Shown: one piece after another, positions 1 to 23,250 of the stretch | Layout of the letters: the number at the start of each line of letters is the position of its first letter | How positions within the stretch are numbered: the stretch's first letter is position 1 | Source of the DNA: Agapetus fuscipes | Lineage: Eukaryota; Arthropoda; Insecta; Trichoptera; Glossosomatidae | Direction of reading: 5' to 3' | Length of the DNA stretch: 64,000 nucleotides | Assembly: GCA_951799405.1 (NCBI GenBank) | Contig: OX637332.1 | Location: forward strand, 2,795,001 to 2,859,000 | Program-made: the position numbers and the translations under genes | The notes under the pieces: model-generated | Told to the model about the DNA's origin: nothing | What the model saw: the letters and a program-made list of their open reading frames with translations, nothing else | Database searches by the model: none

Positions 1-200
1 TTTCCCTGAAACCAGATAGCGTTGGCAAAAGAAACCAAGTTTTTATACCATGTGTACATACAAAATAAACCCAATCTCAAATGAACATAAGCCCTGCAAC
101 TCTTGCCGTCGTTCCCTGAAACAGGGGTGACATTGGCTAAGTGAACCATTTTTTACAGCATTGGGAGTCAGCCTCCTACCAACCTATTAGTCAAGGAACA
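1..200 (-). repeat. TAGAT-LINE 3' tail, cut by window start
   Basis: Minus-strand copy of the most abundant repeat of the window (reference copy 25795-26668). The diagnostic CCCTG..CAGGG hairpin and the end of the tail at the 'tcaaggaac' motif are visible. Bases 1-50 look like a second, more diverged partial copy abutting the first. Confidence 0.8.
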
Positions 201-733
201 CAAAAATTTCAGAAAATGGCCTTAGCTTACACAAAAACATATTACTAAAGTTACAATAAAGTAATTGAATAATGCCATTAGCGCAATAAATTAGCAAAAA
301 TGACTTGCGTCATCTATTGGCATGCAATAAACGCTTTCTAAGCAACGCAACTAAGCTACACGTATGGTGTAACCTCTTGCCTGTATAATAGCCAAAGGGG
401 TCGCATGTGGAGATTCGGATCCTATGTATTGACCGCCCTACCCATACGAACGGACATGATGCGTTTGCTATATTGTCGCCCGAACGCAACAAGCCGTATC
501 ACGTAAGTTCATGCAAAAAAATGTCTACATATACCTGAAAACCCACAAACGGATTATATACGTTCATATACATCAAGTTTGTTCAAGGTCAACCGAAGCT
601 AACAAATGTTTTTGGGAATTTTTAGCTGTCGCATACAATTCACGCTGCAAATCTGTGATTCTGCAAAATCTATTGTAAAAAAAAACAATGTTTTTTTACA
701 TACTTTTTGAATAATAACCCAAAAGTAGGGCGA
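201..733. other. RSPRY1 intron, mostly unclassified
   Basis: Intronic sequence between a LINE tail and the TTAA element. No exon is recognisable. A partial tRNA-derived SINE occupies 333-455; the rest is AT-rich and unassigned. Confidence 0.5.
333..455 (-). repeat. SINE-A, 3' part only
   Basis: Matches the 3' half of the tRNA-derived SINE seen complete at 59533-59800: the 'aacgcaactaagctacac' end and the 'aaggggtcgcatgtgg' block are shared. The tRNA head is missing. Confidence 0.7.
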
Positions 734-1042
734 TTAACCCCTTAAGCGCCGGAACGCGGATCCGCGCTATAATATTTAAGTTGACCTTGAAAACCGACTC
801 TTGAAAAAGCCGTATTCCACAATTTGTTGACATGAGAACACTAATATACTCAAAAAAAATCTTTGTGTAAATAAAAAGGGTCATTAACTCCTATTTTTTG
901 CGATGTATTTGGATTTCGTGCCTACGCATACTAATGAGGTATATCTATTTTTAGAATCTCGATCTTTTTTCCATAATCTAAATTATGATGGAGTATAATA
1001 GGGGAGTTTTACCTACCATTAAAACTCTTATTATGTTTCTAT

Positions 1043-1234
1043 AGATGTCTGGAGTCCATATTATGAGAGAAACAATCACTTTTCCCCTTTTATGTGGTTT
1101 TTTAGTCTATTCCTGGGTCTTTGATTTGCACTTTTTTACACTTTAGGCACTTTCTACTCTATGGTCGCTTTTTCCCCATTTCCTGTTCCCTATTTCCAGT
1201 TTCCCCATAACCCGGTCGCAATTTTTCATAAAGC
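1043..1234. repeat. DIRS copy A left inverted terminal repeat
   Basis: Reverse-complementary to 4761-4952 with few mismatches. The outermost bases beyond the ITR differ between ends, as is usual for DIRS. Confidence 0.9.
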
Positions 1235-1268
1235 TACAAAAACATAATACACCAGGTAGGGGTTACCT

Positions 1269-1368
1269 GGACTCCAGACATCTATAGAAACATAATAAGA
1301 GTTTTAATGGTAGGTAAAACTCCCCCATTATGTGTTCTGAGAGATGTCTGGAGTCCATATTATGAGAG
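1269..1368. repeat. DIRS copy A internal complementary region
   Basis: Contains the complement of the left tip followed, at ATT, by the complement of the right tip. In DIRS elements this block templates restoration of the ends through a circular intermediate. Confidence 0.85.
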
Positions 1369-1403
1369 ATCTGTCTATTATCTCCTGGTGACCGGGGACG
1401 TCT

Positions 1404-3059
1404 TTATTTGATATTAACTGGTTGAAATAGGGAAAGATCTTCTGGAGCTGTATGTTTCAACATCTCTTTCTGATAGTATTTTCTGAAAGTGTTTTCCTTT
1501 TCCCAGTTGCCTCTTTCCAGTATGTTATCTATTGGATTAAGTGATGCGACCGCTGAACGTGTGCTGCCGGGAGTGGCCTCTACTCCTGCTGATTTTAGCG
1601 TGTTCTTTACCCATCCTCCTATGATTGTTCTTGCAGCTGCCTTCACTTGTACTCGGGTGCTGATGAACAGGTTATAAAGATTTTGTCCTGATCTCCTTTC
1701 GCGTGATAGTTCAATCAGCTTCCTTATCCAGAAGACTGGGTTGACGTTGTGTTCCTTGGATTCCAGAAGTCTCCGATTAGATTGTCGGTGTTTGAGGGTA
1801 TCTGTTTTTGATCTAAAGAATGGAATTAACACAATTGATGTGCCTTCGTCGAGAATGTTTCCTTCTGTGATATTTAGCAAGGTCAGATCGTGTACTCTTC
1901 TTCCTGAAGATAACAGAAGTAAGATTGCCGTTCTACACGCAACTTCATAGAGAGAATCTGATCGAGGAGTGTTCCTGACTAGCCAGTCTCTCACTATCTG
2001 CCGATTCCACACAGGGGACTTAGGAGGGTTGATCTTTACCATTGCTAGTGCTTTTAATGTTTTTAAATTTAATTTCACTAGGAAATCTGAGCTGAGATTA
2101 TTTTCCATCATTGCGTTGCAGAAGGTTACGATGGCTGACTTGTGTACCAGCATAGTCCTGTATGATAGTTTTTCGTTAATGAACGGTTGCGCTAGATACC
2201 TTGCCAATTGATTAGGAGATGGTGTGTTGGGATGGGTATTATTCGCCAGTATCCAGCGGCACCATCTTTGCCAAGCAGGTTTATATGTGTTGAGTGGGGA
2301 AGCTCGCCATCCTGACAGGAACAGTCTTTTCTCTTCCGCGTTCCAGGAATTTAAGATACTGTCCCCAGTCCCAATTTTCCACACTTCCATTTCCAGATCC
2401 TGAATCCTGGGTGGTGGATTGCCTGTTGATGTGTTGATTAGTACTGACACCAGGTTCAGTATTTGCATCGGAGGTACGAGTGATCGACGAATTAAGTCTG
2501 GACGCCAGAAGACCCTCTGCCACCTCGGGACCACGAGTAGGTAAGTTCCGGTCGCCCCGTTTAGGTGCCTCAGGATCCTCGGTATAAGGTTTGGCGGAGG
2601 AAATATCCGACCCACATTGTAGAGCCAGTGCCGACTGAAGGCGTTTTGAAAGATTGCGCATGAGTCTGTGGAGTCTCTGGACACGTAAGTTGAACTCATG
2701 TGTGCCATGGTGGATGCGAACAGGTCTATATCTGGTACTCCGAAATGATTGAAAATGGCCTTCGTTGCTGTTGGTAAGAGATGCCACTCTGGAGGGGATC
2801 TTCCTCTTGATAGGTGATCCGCGTCTCCGTATCTTCCCGGTAGGTACTGCGCTGTTAGCGAGATTTCCCATTGGTCTGCCAGAGTCAACAGATCTCGAGT
2901 AAGATTTAGGAGTGTTTTGGATCTGGTGCCCCCTTCCTTGCGGATGTAGGCGACTACTGTCGTGTTGTCTGATTGTACCAGAATTTCGGAGCCGGAAAGG
3001 TCGTGCGCTGTGCGTTGCAGGGTTGCAAAAACAGCGAACAACTCTTTTCGGTTGGAGTG
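1404..3059 (-). CDS. DIRS copy A RNase H C-terminal part fused in frame to tyrosine recombinase
   Basis: One open frame of about 551 codons ending in TAA. It begins after a TAG at 3060-3062. Order: the RNase H segment with VQSDN and the late NxxxDxLSR-like GDADHLSRG motif; the DIDLFAS connection typical of DIRS RT-RNase H proteins; then a recombinase with LSSGRRVHDL (first catalytic Arg region), STRSA (the box II Arg with Thr instead of His) and TFRKYY near the C-terminus carrying the nucleophilic Tyr. The recombinase would integrate the circular cDNA. No separate start codon is obvious at its 5' end, so expression probably depended on upstream translation. The same frame continues above the TAG into the first RNase H Asp (TDASDLAWGA). 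Confidence 0.85.
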   Translation of the reverse strand, partial: HSNRKELFAVFATLQRTAHDLSGSEILVQSDNTTVVAYIRKEGGTRSKTLLNLTRDLLTLADQWEISLTAQYLPGRYGDADHLSRGRSPPEWHLLPTATKAIFNHFGVPDIDLFASTMAHMSSTYVSRDSTDSCAIFQNAFSRHWLYNVGRIFPPPNLIPRILRHLNGATGTYLLVVPRWQRVFWRPDLIRRSLVPPMQILNLVSVLINTSTGNPPPRIQDLEMEVWKIGTGDSILNSWNAEEKRLFLSGWRASPLNTYKPAWQRWCRWILANNTHPNTPSPNQLARYLAQPFINEKLSYRTMLVHKSAIVTFCNAMMENNLSSDFLVKLNLKTLKALAMVKINPPKSPVWNRQIVRDWLVRNTPRSDSLYEVACRTAILLLLSSGRRVHDLTLLNITEGNILDEGTSIVLIPFFRSKTDTLKHRQSNRRLLESKEHNVNPVFWIRKLIELSRERRSGQNLYNLFISTRVQVKAAARTIIGGWVKNTLKSAGVEATPGSTRSAVASLNPIDNILERGNWEKENTFRKYYQKEMLKHTAPEDLSLFQPVNIK

Positions 3060-3062
3060 CTA

Positions 3063-4010
3063 CTTCTTTTGTTGAACGGTCCACTGTCCTGACAGCATCA
3101 AGTCGTCCAGAGTTGCTCCCCAAGCTAAGTCTGACGCATCTGTTGTCAAGAAATGTCCGAAGGTTTCCCTGTGGATGGAACTTGATTCGTTCGCATTCCC
3201 TATCCACCACTCTATTTCTTGTAAGCTGTCCTCGGTCATTTGTATGGACCCTCTTGGTGACAGGTGCTTCAGTGGCTTGCTCGCTATCTGCAATTGTCTG
3301 CAGTGGAGGCGACCATGAAGCTGGCAAAGTTTAGTCTTCCTAGGAGACTTTCCGCCAGTTTTAAGGACCATTTTCGAGAAGTCAGTATTGCTCGAAGTGA
3401 GTGGCACAATGCCTCTTGCTTCCGGTAAGAAAGACCTACTTGGTGACAGGTGCTTCAGTGGCCTGCTCGCTATCTGCAATTGTCTGCAGTGGAGGCGACC
3501 ATGAAGCTGGCAAAGTTTAGTCTTCCTGGGAGACTTTCCGCCAGTTTTAAGGACCATTTTCGAGAAGTCAGTATTGCTCGAAGTGAGTGGCACAATGCCT
3601 CTTGCTTCCGGTAAGAAAGGAATTTGCAATTGTTGTGCGTGTCCCAAACGATTCCCAAGTACTCTAATTGTTGAGTGGGGAAGAGCACTGACTTCTGGAG
3701 ATTTACATACCACCCCAGAGATTGTAGGATATCTACTGCTAGATGCGATTGCCGACAAAGATCGTCCTTGGATTGGCTCGCAAGGAGGAAGTCGTCGAGA
3801 TAAACGATTGTCCGAATACCTCGTCGCCTCAGTAGTTGGGCTACCCAATTTGTAAGGGTTGCAAACATTCTGGGGGCAGATGAAAGGCCAAAGGGCAGAC
3901 TTGTCATCTGAAGTAATTCTCCTCGATAGACCAGTCGCAAAAATCTCCAATGTTTCTGTGCACTTGGGAGATGAAAGAAGGCTTGCGATAGGTCTATTTT
4001 CGACAACCAA
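3063..4010 (-). pseudogene. DIRS copy A RNase H N-terminal segment upstream of the TAG
   Basis: Same frame as the recombinase ORF but separated by TAG at 3060-3062. It contains the RNase H TDASDLAWGA motif about 20 codons above the stop. Further upstream this frame runs antiphase to the reverse transcriptase core and includes a 62-codon in-frame duplication (see 3253-3624). Only the stretch near 3063-3200 is convincingly RNase H. Confidence 0.6.
3253..3624. repeat. 186-bp tandem duplication inside DIRS copy A
   Basis: Unit 3253-3438 is repeated at 3439-3624 with only a few differences. Its length is a multiple of three, so the frame is kept. The same duplication is present in copy C and absent from copy B. 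Confidence 0.9.
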
Positions 4011-4381
4011 TTGTTTGGCTGCAGAAACTCTGGCACTTTGTAGTGGCTATGAGTTTGAACGGAACCGGGTCCAGGAAGAAGTTTAACGATTTCAGGTTGA
4101 AAATCATTCTCGAGGAACGGTCCGATTTGGGTGTTAGGAACATTTTTGATAAGAAGCTGGGAGATGACTCCGCGGCCTCTATAACGCCGAATTCGGTCAT
4201 TTCCTTTATTTGAGAGTCCATTTCGGGTGAAGGACTCGTCTGGTATAGCATTAAGGTCTTTTTGTGTGGTAATATCAGAGGGGGAATTGAGATGAAAGGT
4301 ATTCTTACTCCGATTATCATCTTCAGGATGTGGTTTGGTGCTCCGAGTGACGTCCAAACCTGTAGGGAGGACTTCAAGCAT
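3470..4381 (-). CDS. DIRS copy A reverse transcriptase core
   Basis: Reverse transcriptase with WLSKIDLSQAFFHLP (motif A), LPFGLSSAPRMF (motif B) and the catalytic YLDDFLLAS box (motif C), followed by thumb-like sequence (LGIVWDTH). Its N-terminal fingers region (VIEAAESS, then FLSKMFLTPKSD) sits in another frame at 3994-4377, so a frame change near 4040 is needed. It then ends at a stop just before the RNase H segment, which is in a third frame. All three DIRS copies share this layout. Confidence 0.85.
   Translation of the reverse strand: MLEVLPTGLDVTRSTKPHPEDDNRSKNTFHLNSPSDITTQKDLNAIPDESFTRNGLSNKGNDRIRRYRGRGVISQLLIKNVPNTQIGPFLENDFQPEIVKLLPGPGSVQTHSHYKVPEFLQPNNWLSKIDLSQAFFHLPSAQKHWRFLRLVYRGELLQMTSLPFGLSSAPRMFATLTNWVAQLLRRRGIRTIVYLDDFLLASQSKDDLCRQSHLAVDILQSLGWYVNLQKSVLFPTQQLEYLGIVWDTHNNCKFLSYRKQEALCHSLRAILTSRKWSLKLAESLPGRLNFASFMVASTADNCR
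3994..4377 (-). CDS. DIRS copy A end of gag frame and N-terminal RT segment
   Basis: This frame carries the RT fingers signature (EMTEFGVIEAAESS, then SRMIFNLKSLN) and stops about 20 residues later, while the RT core continues in a different frame. In copy B the same frame runs upstream into gag. Confidence 0.7.
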   Translation of the reverse strand: MKSSLQVWTSLGAPNHILKMIIGVRIPFISIPPLILPHKKTLMLYQTSPSPEMDSQIKEMTEFGVIEAAESSPSFLSKMFLTPKSDRSSRMIFNLKSLNFFLDPVPFKLIATTKCQSFCSQTIGCRK

Positions 4382-4760
4382 CCTCTGCGAAATGGTTTCT
4401 TGTCATTTTCGTGGATGCCTCCGTCTGTCTCCTTTGAGATTTCCTGACCGTGTGTTATTCCCTGCCCTTTTTCCTCTTGAAGAGAAATTTGGAGCGTCTC
4501 TAAGGCCTCGATTGTTTTCCGCAGTGGGTCGTTGCTGCCCTCTAAAAAACTGATTCCTTTTCTGTACTGGAACGTGCGGTTTCGATGAGGTGCTGGGTTG
4601 AGGGCACTGGGTCTTCACTGACAATTTGTCGGTGGTCCCCACTCTAGAGAAAAAAGACGTGAGACTGTCTTTGCCAAACAAGTGTTCGGTACTCGGCGGG
4701 AATTTGTTCAAATTTTCGAAGGTAAAATCAACTGACATGTGACCACAAGGGGAAAATGAC

Positions 4761-4952
4761 GCTTTAAGAAAAATTGCGACCGGGTTATGGGGAAACTGGA
4801 AATAGGGAACAGGAAATGGGGAAAAAGCGACCATAGAGTAGAAAGTGCCTAAAGTGTAAAAAAGTGCAAATCAAAGACCCAGGAATAGACTAAAAAACCA
4901 CATAAAAGGGGAAAAGTGATTGTTTCTCTCATAATATGGACTCCAGACATCT
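4761..4952. repeat. DIRS copy A right inverted terminal repeat
   Basis: Partner of 1043-1234. The outer tip ends at the AAT of 4964-4966. Confidence 0.9.
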
Positions 4953-5136
4953 CTCAGAACACATAATAACAATTTCACAAAACTTATTTTTTTTGGTAGG
5001 CATTAAAAAAAAATATTTCACTGTTTTTTGAGATAAAAAAAACCCACAGGATGTTTTGCATCTTTGGAGATATTTAATATAAAAAACCACGAGTTGGGTG
5101 TCTGAATTAGGCAGAAAATCGCTGGCGCTTCAGAGA

Positions 5137-5182
5137 TTAAAGGGGGCCGGTTCCACGCCAACCACTCCAGTTGAAGTGGGGG
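5137..5182 (-). repeat. SINE-A fragment
   Basis: The 'gggggccgg' and 'ttgaagtgggg' blocks match the middle of SINE-A (compare 51590-51640). It abuts the right TTAA of the element at 734-5140. Confidence 0.6.
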
Positions 5183-5206
5183 GATAATCCAATATCTAAA
5201 TTACTA

Positions 5207-18184
<12,978 letters not shown>

Positions 18185-18251
18185 CTGGAAAAACAAACAC
18201 AATAAATTAAAAATACAGACAGGTATGGTTAATAATATATTAACAATAATT

Positions 18252-18376
18252 ATAACTACACAGTTACTATTAATTTATCGGATATTAGACAAACCGTCAT
18301 AAGAGAACTTACATTATTCTCAACGTTATAACGGTTCGTCTAATATCCGATAAATAAATTTCAACCGTGTAGTTAT
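18252..18376. mobile_element. 125-bp foldback MITE
   Basis: Arms of about 50 bp (ATAACTACAC.. and its complement) share TTTATCGGATATTAGAC around a loop of about 25 bp. It sits 68 bp upstream of the RSPRY1 first coding exon. Family unknown. Confidence 0.75.
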
Positions 18377-18629
18377 CTAAATCTAAATCTAAGCTGCAAG
18401 GATATGTATCATTTGAGATTCATATCAAATGCATTCCCACAAGCAGACACGTATAATTTCGCGCTCACACATGCCGCATGTGGACCTGCAATATAAAAAC
18501 CCAATTCTCAAATGGACATAAGCCCTGCAACTCTTGCCGACCTTCCCTGAAACAGTGGTGACATTGGCAAAGTGAACCATTTTTTACAGTATGGGTGGTC
18601 AGCCTCATACCAACCTATAAGTCAAGGAA
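18377..18629 (-). repeat. TAGAT-LINE 3' tail
   Basis: Full-length minus tail abutting the foldback MITE. Confidence 0.9.
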
Positions 18630-18951
18630 GTTATAATTATTGTAAATATGTCAAATGACCGTAATTCTAACCTAAGCCTAACAATGGTTAATAATATATT
18701 TTTTTTATATCAATGTAGATTAAATTTAAATAAGATACCTTAAAGGTTAAACTGAATAAGCGACAAATTAAGCTAACATGAGTTTCTAAGATAAATGCAC
18801 CCTTTTTCTATTTCCTACAAGAGAAAACACACGGAAAGTGGGAAAATCCTATGGTTTAGAAGTTTGTCATGAGCACTTCATTATAATTAGTTCACTTACT
18901 ATGAGAAGTTACACCCAATAAAATGTTTAATCAACCATTTCTCAAATCAGT

Positions 18952-19160
18952 GAAAGATACATAGCATTTGCATTCCCATAAGCAGACACATATAATTTCG
19001 CGCTAACGCATGCCGCATGTGAACTTACAACATAGAAACCCAATCTCAAATAAACGCAAGCCCTGCAAATCTTGCCAAACTTCCCTGAAAGAGGGGTGAC
19101 ATTGGCAAAGTGAACCATTTTTTGCAGTATGGGTGGTCAGCCTCATACCAACCTACAATT
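18952..19160 (-). repeat. TAGAT-LINE 3' tail, partial
   Basis: Lacks the TAGAT end; body and CCCTG..CAGGG-type hairpin region recognisable. Confidence 0.85.
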
Positions 19161-19214
19161 CAATTAAATACCAACAACAGATATTTACAGGTAAAAGCCA
19201 ATACAGCTTCCTTT

Positions 19215-19440
19215 ATTTCTTTGCTTTTTTTTTTTTTTTAAATAGATTTGTGGAAAGGAATGCAATCCACCAACCTATTTTACCTGGCCAGTTGTCTTCA
19301 TGCGAAAGCAGAAGCTTGTGTGCATGCAACGGCATCTGTTGAACCAGGATCGAAGTTATCGTCACGGGATTCGAACCAGCGTTATCCGGTTCCAAATAAC
19401 CTGTCTTGATCCCCGCGGCTATAACACCGACATAATTATT
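19215..19440 (-). repeat. SINE-C (tRNA-derived)
   Basis: Minus strand has a B box GGTTCGAATCCC at 19367-19378 and an A-rich tail (poly-T on the plus strand at 19228-19240). The A box is degenerate. Confidence 0.6.
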
Positions 19441-19689
19441 TATATTGCTTATTTTAATTGTTTAAATATTGTACCTGACTTATAGCAAAACATAACGTAT
19501 AAGTTAACAATGTTAGAGTAAATAATAAACGCTTATCAAACAAGCCTGGTGTACGAGATAAAGGGAGATTTCACTGAGTATGACTGCATGCCAAGTTCTC
19601 AGTTGGACAATAAAATCCACTCCGCATGCTTGGTTTCAATGAATTCCGTCATTTAATCTTTGTAAGTTCTAAGTTTCTTTGTAAGTAAG

Positions 19690-19857
19690 TTTTTAAGCTA
19701 TTCCCGCCTCACTGAGGGAACTGGATATGGAGAGACCATTTAAAAGAGGTCTCAAGACTCACCTCTTCGTCCAATCATACGGACAATCGCCTTTGTAGTG
19801 ACACACTGTCATAAAAGGCGCTATACAAATTTTGTCTTATCTTATCTTATATTAATT
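19690..19857 (+). repeat. LINE 3' end with TCTTA repeats
   Basis: Encodes PFKRGLKTHLFVQSYG, a CR1/L2-type C-terminus, then 'aaaaggcgctatacaaat' and (TCTTA)n at 19838-19853. Confidence 0.7.
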
Positions 19858-19879
19858 ATAATGTATATAAGTTCCTAAA

Positions 19880-20040
19880 AAATATTTCTTAACCATGTGC
19901 CACCCCTGTTTCAGGGAAGTTCGGCAGGGTTTATGCTCATTTGAGGTTTGCATTTTAATTTGTAAGCACACATGCGGAATTTGTAAGCGTGAGCTTACAC
20001 GTGTCTGTTTGTGGGCATCCATTTAATATTTTTATTTTTT
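19880..20040 (+). repeat. TAGAT-LINE 3' tail, partial
   Basis: Starts at the CCACCCCTGTTTCAGGG block; interrupted at 20035 by the poly-A end of the LINE at 20045-20610. Confidence 0.8.
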
Positions 20041-20044
20041 TTAA

Positions 20045-20610
20045 GGAATCCTGTGCGGGAGGCTCCCCAATTCTTAATAGTCTTGGGGGTCTATGTCACC
20101 CTGGAAGGGTGCCGCAGAGGTGTTGCTTTAGTTCTCGGTTCTGTCGTAAGGCGCTGCAAGGAAGTGGTGATTGATGTTGGTTTTGAATAAAACCGGATTA
20201 AATTGGGAAAGGGAACACAGATACTGGTAGACCATTCCATAAACGGGCAGTTTGGCAAAGGAATGAGTCATGAAAACGCCAAGTTCTCATAGTTTTGAGA
20301 TCGACTGCAAAGGGATGAATGAGAGTCGTACTACGAGTTTTCCTTTCTGAAATGCGAGGGGGAGGGATTAATGAATGGAGCTCATTAGAACAAGCTCCAT
20401 GGTAATATCGATAAAAAAGACTGAGCATTCCAACTTTTCTTCTGTGCTGGAGCGGCTGCAGATCGGATGTCAGAGAAGGATCATTGATCAACCTCACTGC
20501 CCTCCTTTGCACAGAATCAAGTTGGTCACTCAACTTCTTGGACATACCACACCAGAGATGGCTGCCATACTCGATAATGGGGCAGATTTGGGATTTATAC
20601 AGAGTCAATA
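20045..20610 (-). pseudogene. Jockey-like LINE, C-terminal fragment
   Basis: Minus strand encodes LYKSQICPIIEYGSHLWCG, VQRRAVRLINDPSL, KVGMLSLFYRYYHGACSNEL and LWNGLPVSVFP: the conserved C-terminal part of jockey-clade reverse transcriptases. The ORF stops near 20198 and the 3' end has an A-run (poly-T at 20031-20042), a classical retrotransposed end. Confidence 0.85.
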
Positions 20611-20739
20611 ACTGGGCTGAAGTAATATTAATTTCTTTGCAACTTATTATTATTGCTGACTATTTTTAACGCACCTCTTGACTTTGAAACTTGAGCATGT
20701 TTGCACTCAACTGATCAAAAGTGAGACCTTAACAATACA

Positions 20740-21205
20740 AGGAGAGATTATGAATGTATTAAATAATCTAATATCTTATCTGGAGGAAATGAAAAAAGTA
20801 TGTAAGAATAGAAAGAAATGGCGGTTGATCTACAATGTTGGCGGCTAGGGTTTTTTAAATTAGAATTTGTTTTCTATTTAGTTTTTGATGTCCATACATA
20901 TTATTATTTGTTGATTTTAAAAATGTAATTTCTTGTGTGTGTTTGTTCCTTGACTTATAGGTTGGTATGCGGCTGACCACCCATGCTGTAGAAAATGATT
21001 CACTTTTCCAATGTCACCCTTGTTTCAGGGAAGGTCGGCGGGAGTTGCAGGGTGTATGTTCATTTGAGATTCGGATTTTTATTTTGTAGGTCTACATGCG
21101 GCATGTTTAAGCGCGAACTCATATGTGTCTGCTTGTGAAAATGCATATAATGTGAATCTTTAATGTTACATTTATTTGCACCTTAGATTAGATTAGATTA
21201 GATTA
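20740..21205 (+). mobile_element. TAGAT-LINE, 5'-truncated, ORF end plus tail
   Basis: ORF end ('gaaagaaatggcggttgatc') at 20790-20850, spacer, then the tail 20950-21205 ending in (TAGAT)4. Same order as the reference copy. Confidence 0.85.
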
Positions 21206-21384
21206 ATCAAACTCCGCACAAAAAAACTAACAATATTATTCACATACTGGAAATCAACTGGCTCAACCGCCACGCAATGTGTATTTTAAACACACAAAAG
21301 AACAATGATCCATGTATCAGCTATGGACCAAATGTGTTGTGAATAATTCTGTAAGATACTGAGATGCTAAATTCAACAACAGCA
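21206..21384. other. Unclassified intergenic
   Basis: No recognisable gene or repeat. Confidence 0.4.
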
Positions 21385-22360
21385 AAACAAAGAGGAGCTG
21401 GGCAAACAATTTGAAGAAACTTCTCCTGTTTTAATCCTAAGATTATTTGCAGCAAAGTTCATTCATATTTTTCTCCAATCAAATCAATCTCCAATCAATT
21501 TCAAGGCAATCCTTTTTAGCTAATGACAAGAGACTATTTTGTTAGCAAATGGGGAAAAGTACAAGCAGGTTAAAGACACTTTGTATGTTTCAATCTTAGG
21601 ATTGGTTCGCAGCAATGGTCATCCATTTTCTTCTCCATTCCTCTCTATGTAAGGCAATCCTTTAAAGCTGAATGGCAAATATCAAAAGAGACTATCACTA
21701 ACAAATGAGGAGCAGCACAAACAAGTTAAAGACACTTTTTTCTGTGTTTTAATCTCAGGATTAGTTCGCTCAATGGTCATCCATTTTCTTCTAAATTCAA
21801 CTCTATCTAAAGCAATCATTTTGAGCTGAATCACAAATATCTAAAGAGACTATCACTAACAAATGAGGAGCAGCACAAACAGATTAAAGGCACTTTGTCT
21901 GTTTGAATCTTAGGATTGGTTCGCAGCAATGGTCATCCATTTTCTTCTCCATTCCTCTCTATGTAAGGCAATCCTTTAAAGCTGAATGGCAAATATCTAC
22001 AGAGACTATCACTAACAAATGGGGAGCAGCACAGACAGGTTAAAGACACTTCTATGTCTGTTTCAATCTCAGGATTGGTTTGCAACAAAAGCTATCTGTT
22101 TACTTTTCCAATCCTCTCCATTATTTTCATCATTAGTTTATGTGACTTTAAACTGATAAAAAAACTACCCTCACAAGTGGCATAAGTGCGTCCTTTCAGT
22201 CAGTATAAAGTCGCTATGCTAACGTTGAAAATAACGATCCTAAGGGCAATCATTTTGGGTTCCTCAATAGAAGAACAGCATAAATCTAAAGTTACCATCC
22301 CCAGCAAAACAATGGGGAATAGAACGCGCTAGCTGAAGACACTAACACTAGCAAAACAAA
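21385..22360. repeat. Minisatellite, about 157-bp units, five to six copies
   Basis: Successive units are marked by 'ggttaaagacact' (21569, about 21727, about 21885, about 22039) and 'caatcttaggattggttcgc'. Units differ by small indels. No open frame runs across them. Confidence 0.85.
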
Positions 22361-22481
22361 AGGGAACACACACACACACGTCTGTTCAACAAACATTGTA
22401 CGCACGCAAGCAATGAACCTTTTGTGAAAGTTTATTGAATACTTATTTGTCTCTCTCACGCTTGCTTACCTTCAATGTATA

Positions 22482-22712
22482 CATATAGGTATAAGGCTGA
22501 CCACCCATACTATAAAAACAGTTCACTTTGCTAATGTCACCCCTGTTCCAAGGAAGGTTTGCAAAAGTTGCAGGGTTTATGTTCATTTGAGGTTTGGTTT
22601 TAATTTGTAAGTACACATTCAGCATTTGTAAGCGCAAACTTAAACGTGTCTGTTTGTGGGCATGCATTTGATATGAGTTTTGAATGTTAGTATATCTTTG
22701 CAACTTAGATTA
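22482..22712 (+). repeat. TAGAT-LINE 3' tail
   Basis: Diverged plus-orientation tail preceded by a CA run. Confidence 0.85.
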
Positions 22713-23014
22713 TAGATATACATCCGCCTTCCTCATGATAATCACAAACTGACAGTTAAAGAAATCTCAACTCTGCAAGAACGACAAAGAAAAGCAGTAG
22801 AGCAAAAGGCAATACAACACACAACACACCACTGCGCAGTTAGAACCCTAGAGGGGATCAAGACATCAACCGCCAGCTTACCAATGCCCGCACTTCTGCG
22901 GCACTATAACAAATATCATAGACTTCTAGATTTCCTAAAATCTGGGGTCTCCTGCATAGGATTCTTCAATAAAAAAAGGATCGACACGCCTGGGATTCTG
23001 GCATGACTTAAGAA
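22713..23014. other. Unclassified intergenic
   Basis: Possible decayed LINE coding sequence, but no motif is firm enough to name. Confidence 0.3.
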
Positions 23015-23250
23015 AATATTTGGTATAAAGTTGACCACCCATAGTGTAAAAAATGGTTCACTTTGCTGTCACCCCTGCTTGAGGGAATGTCGGCAAGAGA
23101 TGCAGGGCTCATGTTCATTTGAGAATGGGTTTTTATGTTGTAAGTCCACATGCGGTGGCATGTGTAAGTGCGGATTTGTATGTGTCTGCTTGTGAGAATG
23201 CATGTAGTATGAATTTTAAATGTAGTAAATCTTTGCAACTTAGATTATAC
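23015..23250 (+). repeat. TAGAT-LINE 3' tail
   Basis: Plus orientation, carries a short deletion in the 'ctttgccaatgtcac' block. Confidence 0.85.

Larger units (their letters stand above)
998..4966 (-). mobile_element. DIRS-type tyrosine-recombinase retrotransposon, copy A
   Basis: DIRS architecture: 192-bp inverted terminal repeats (1043-1234 and 4761-4952), an internal complementary region (1269-1368) that equals the reverse complements of the two outer tips joined at ATT, and minus-strand RT, RNase H and tyrosine recombinase domains. AAT stands at both edges with no longer target duplication, as expected for recombinase-mediated insertion of a circle. Relative to copy C about 1.1 kb of the gag region is deleted near 4710. 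It lies in an RSPRY1 intron in the sense orientation of that gene. Confidence 0.9.
734..5140. mobile_element. TTAA-flanked (piggyBac-like) non-autonomous element carrying DIRS copy A
   Basis: TTAA stands at both edges (734-737 and 5137-5140). Just inside are imperfect inverted termini sharing the AAGCGCC core. Most of the interior is DIRS copy A. Left and right interior flanks of the DIRS match those of the element at 8036-14653, so both belong to one family. No transposase is encoded. TTAA target choice is typical of piggyBac elements; the assignment rests on that and on the termini alone. The right outer flank joins directly to a SINE-A fragment. Confidence 0.6.

Noticed and set aside
2912..3334. 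Plus-strand frames over the DIRS elements
   Set aside because: Antisense shadows of RT and RNase H; same in all three copies.
21385..22360. CRISPR-like array
   Set aside because: Units are about 157 bp, diverged along their whole length, with no repeat-spacer alternation, and the DNA is eukaryotic.
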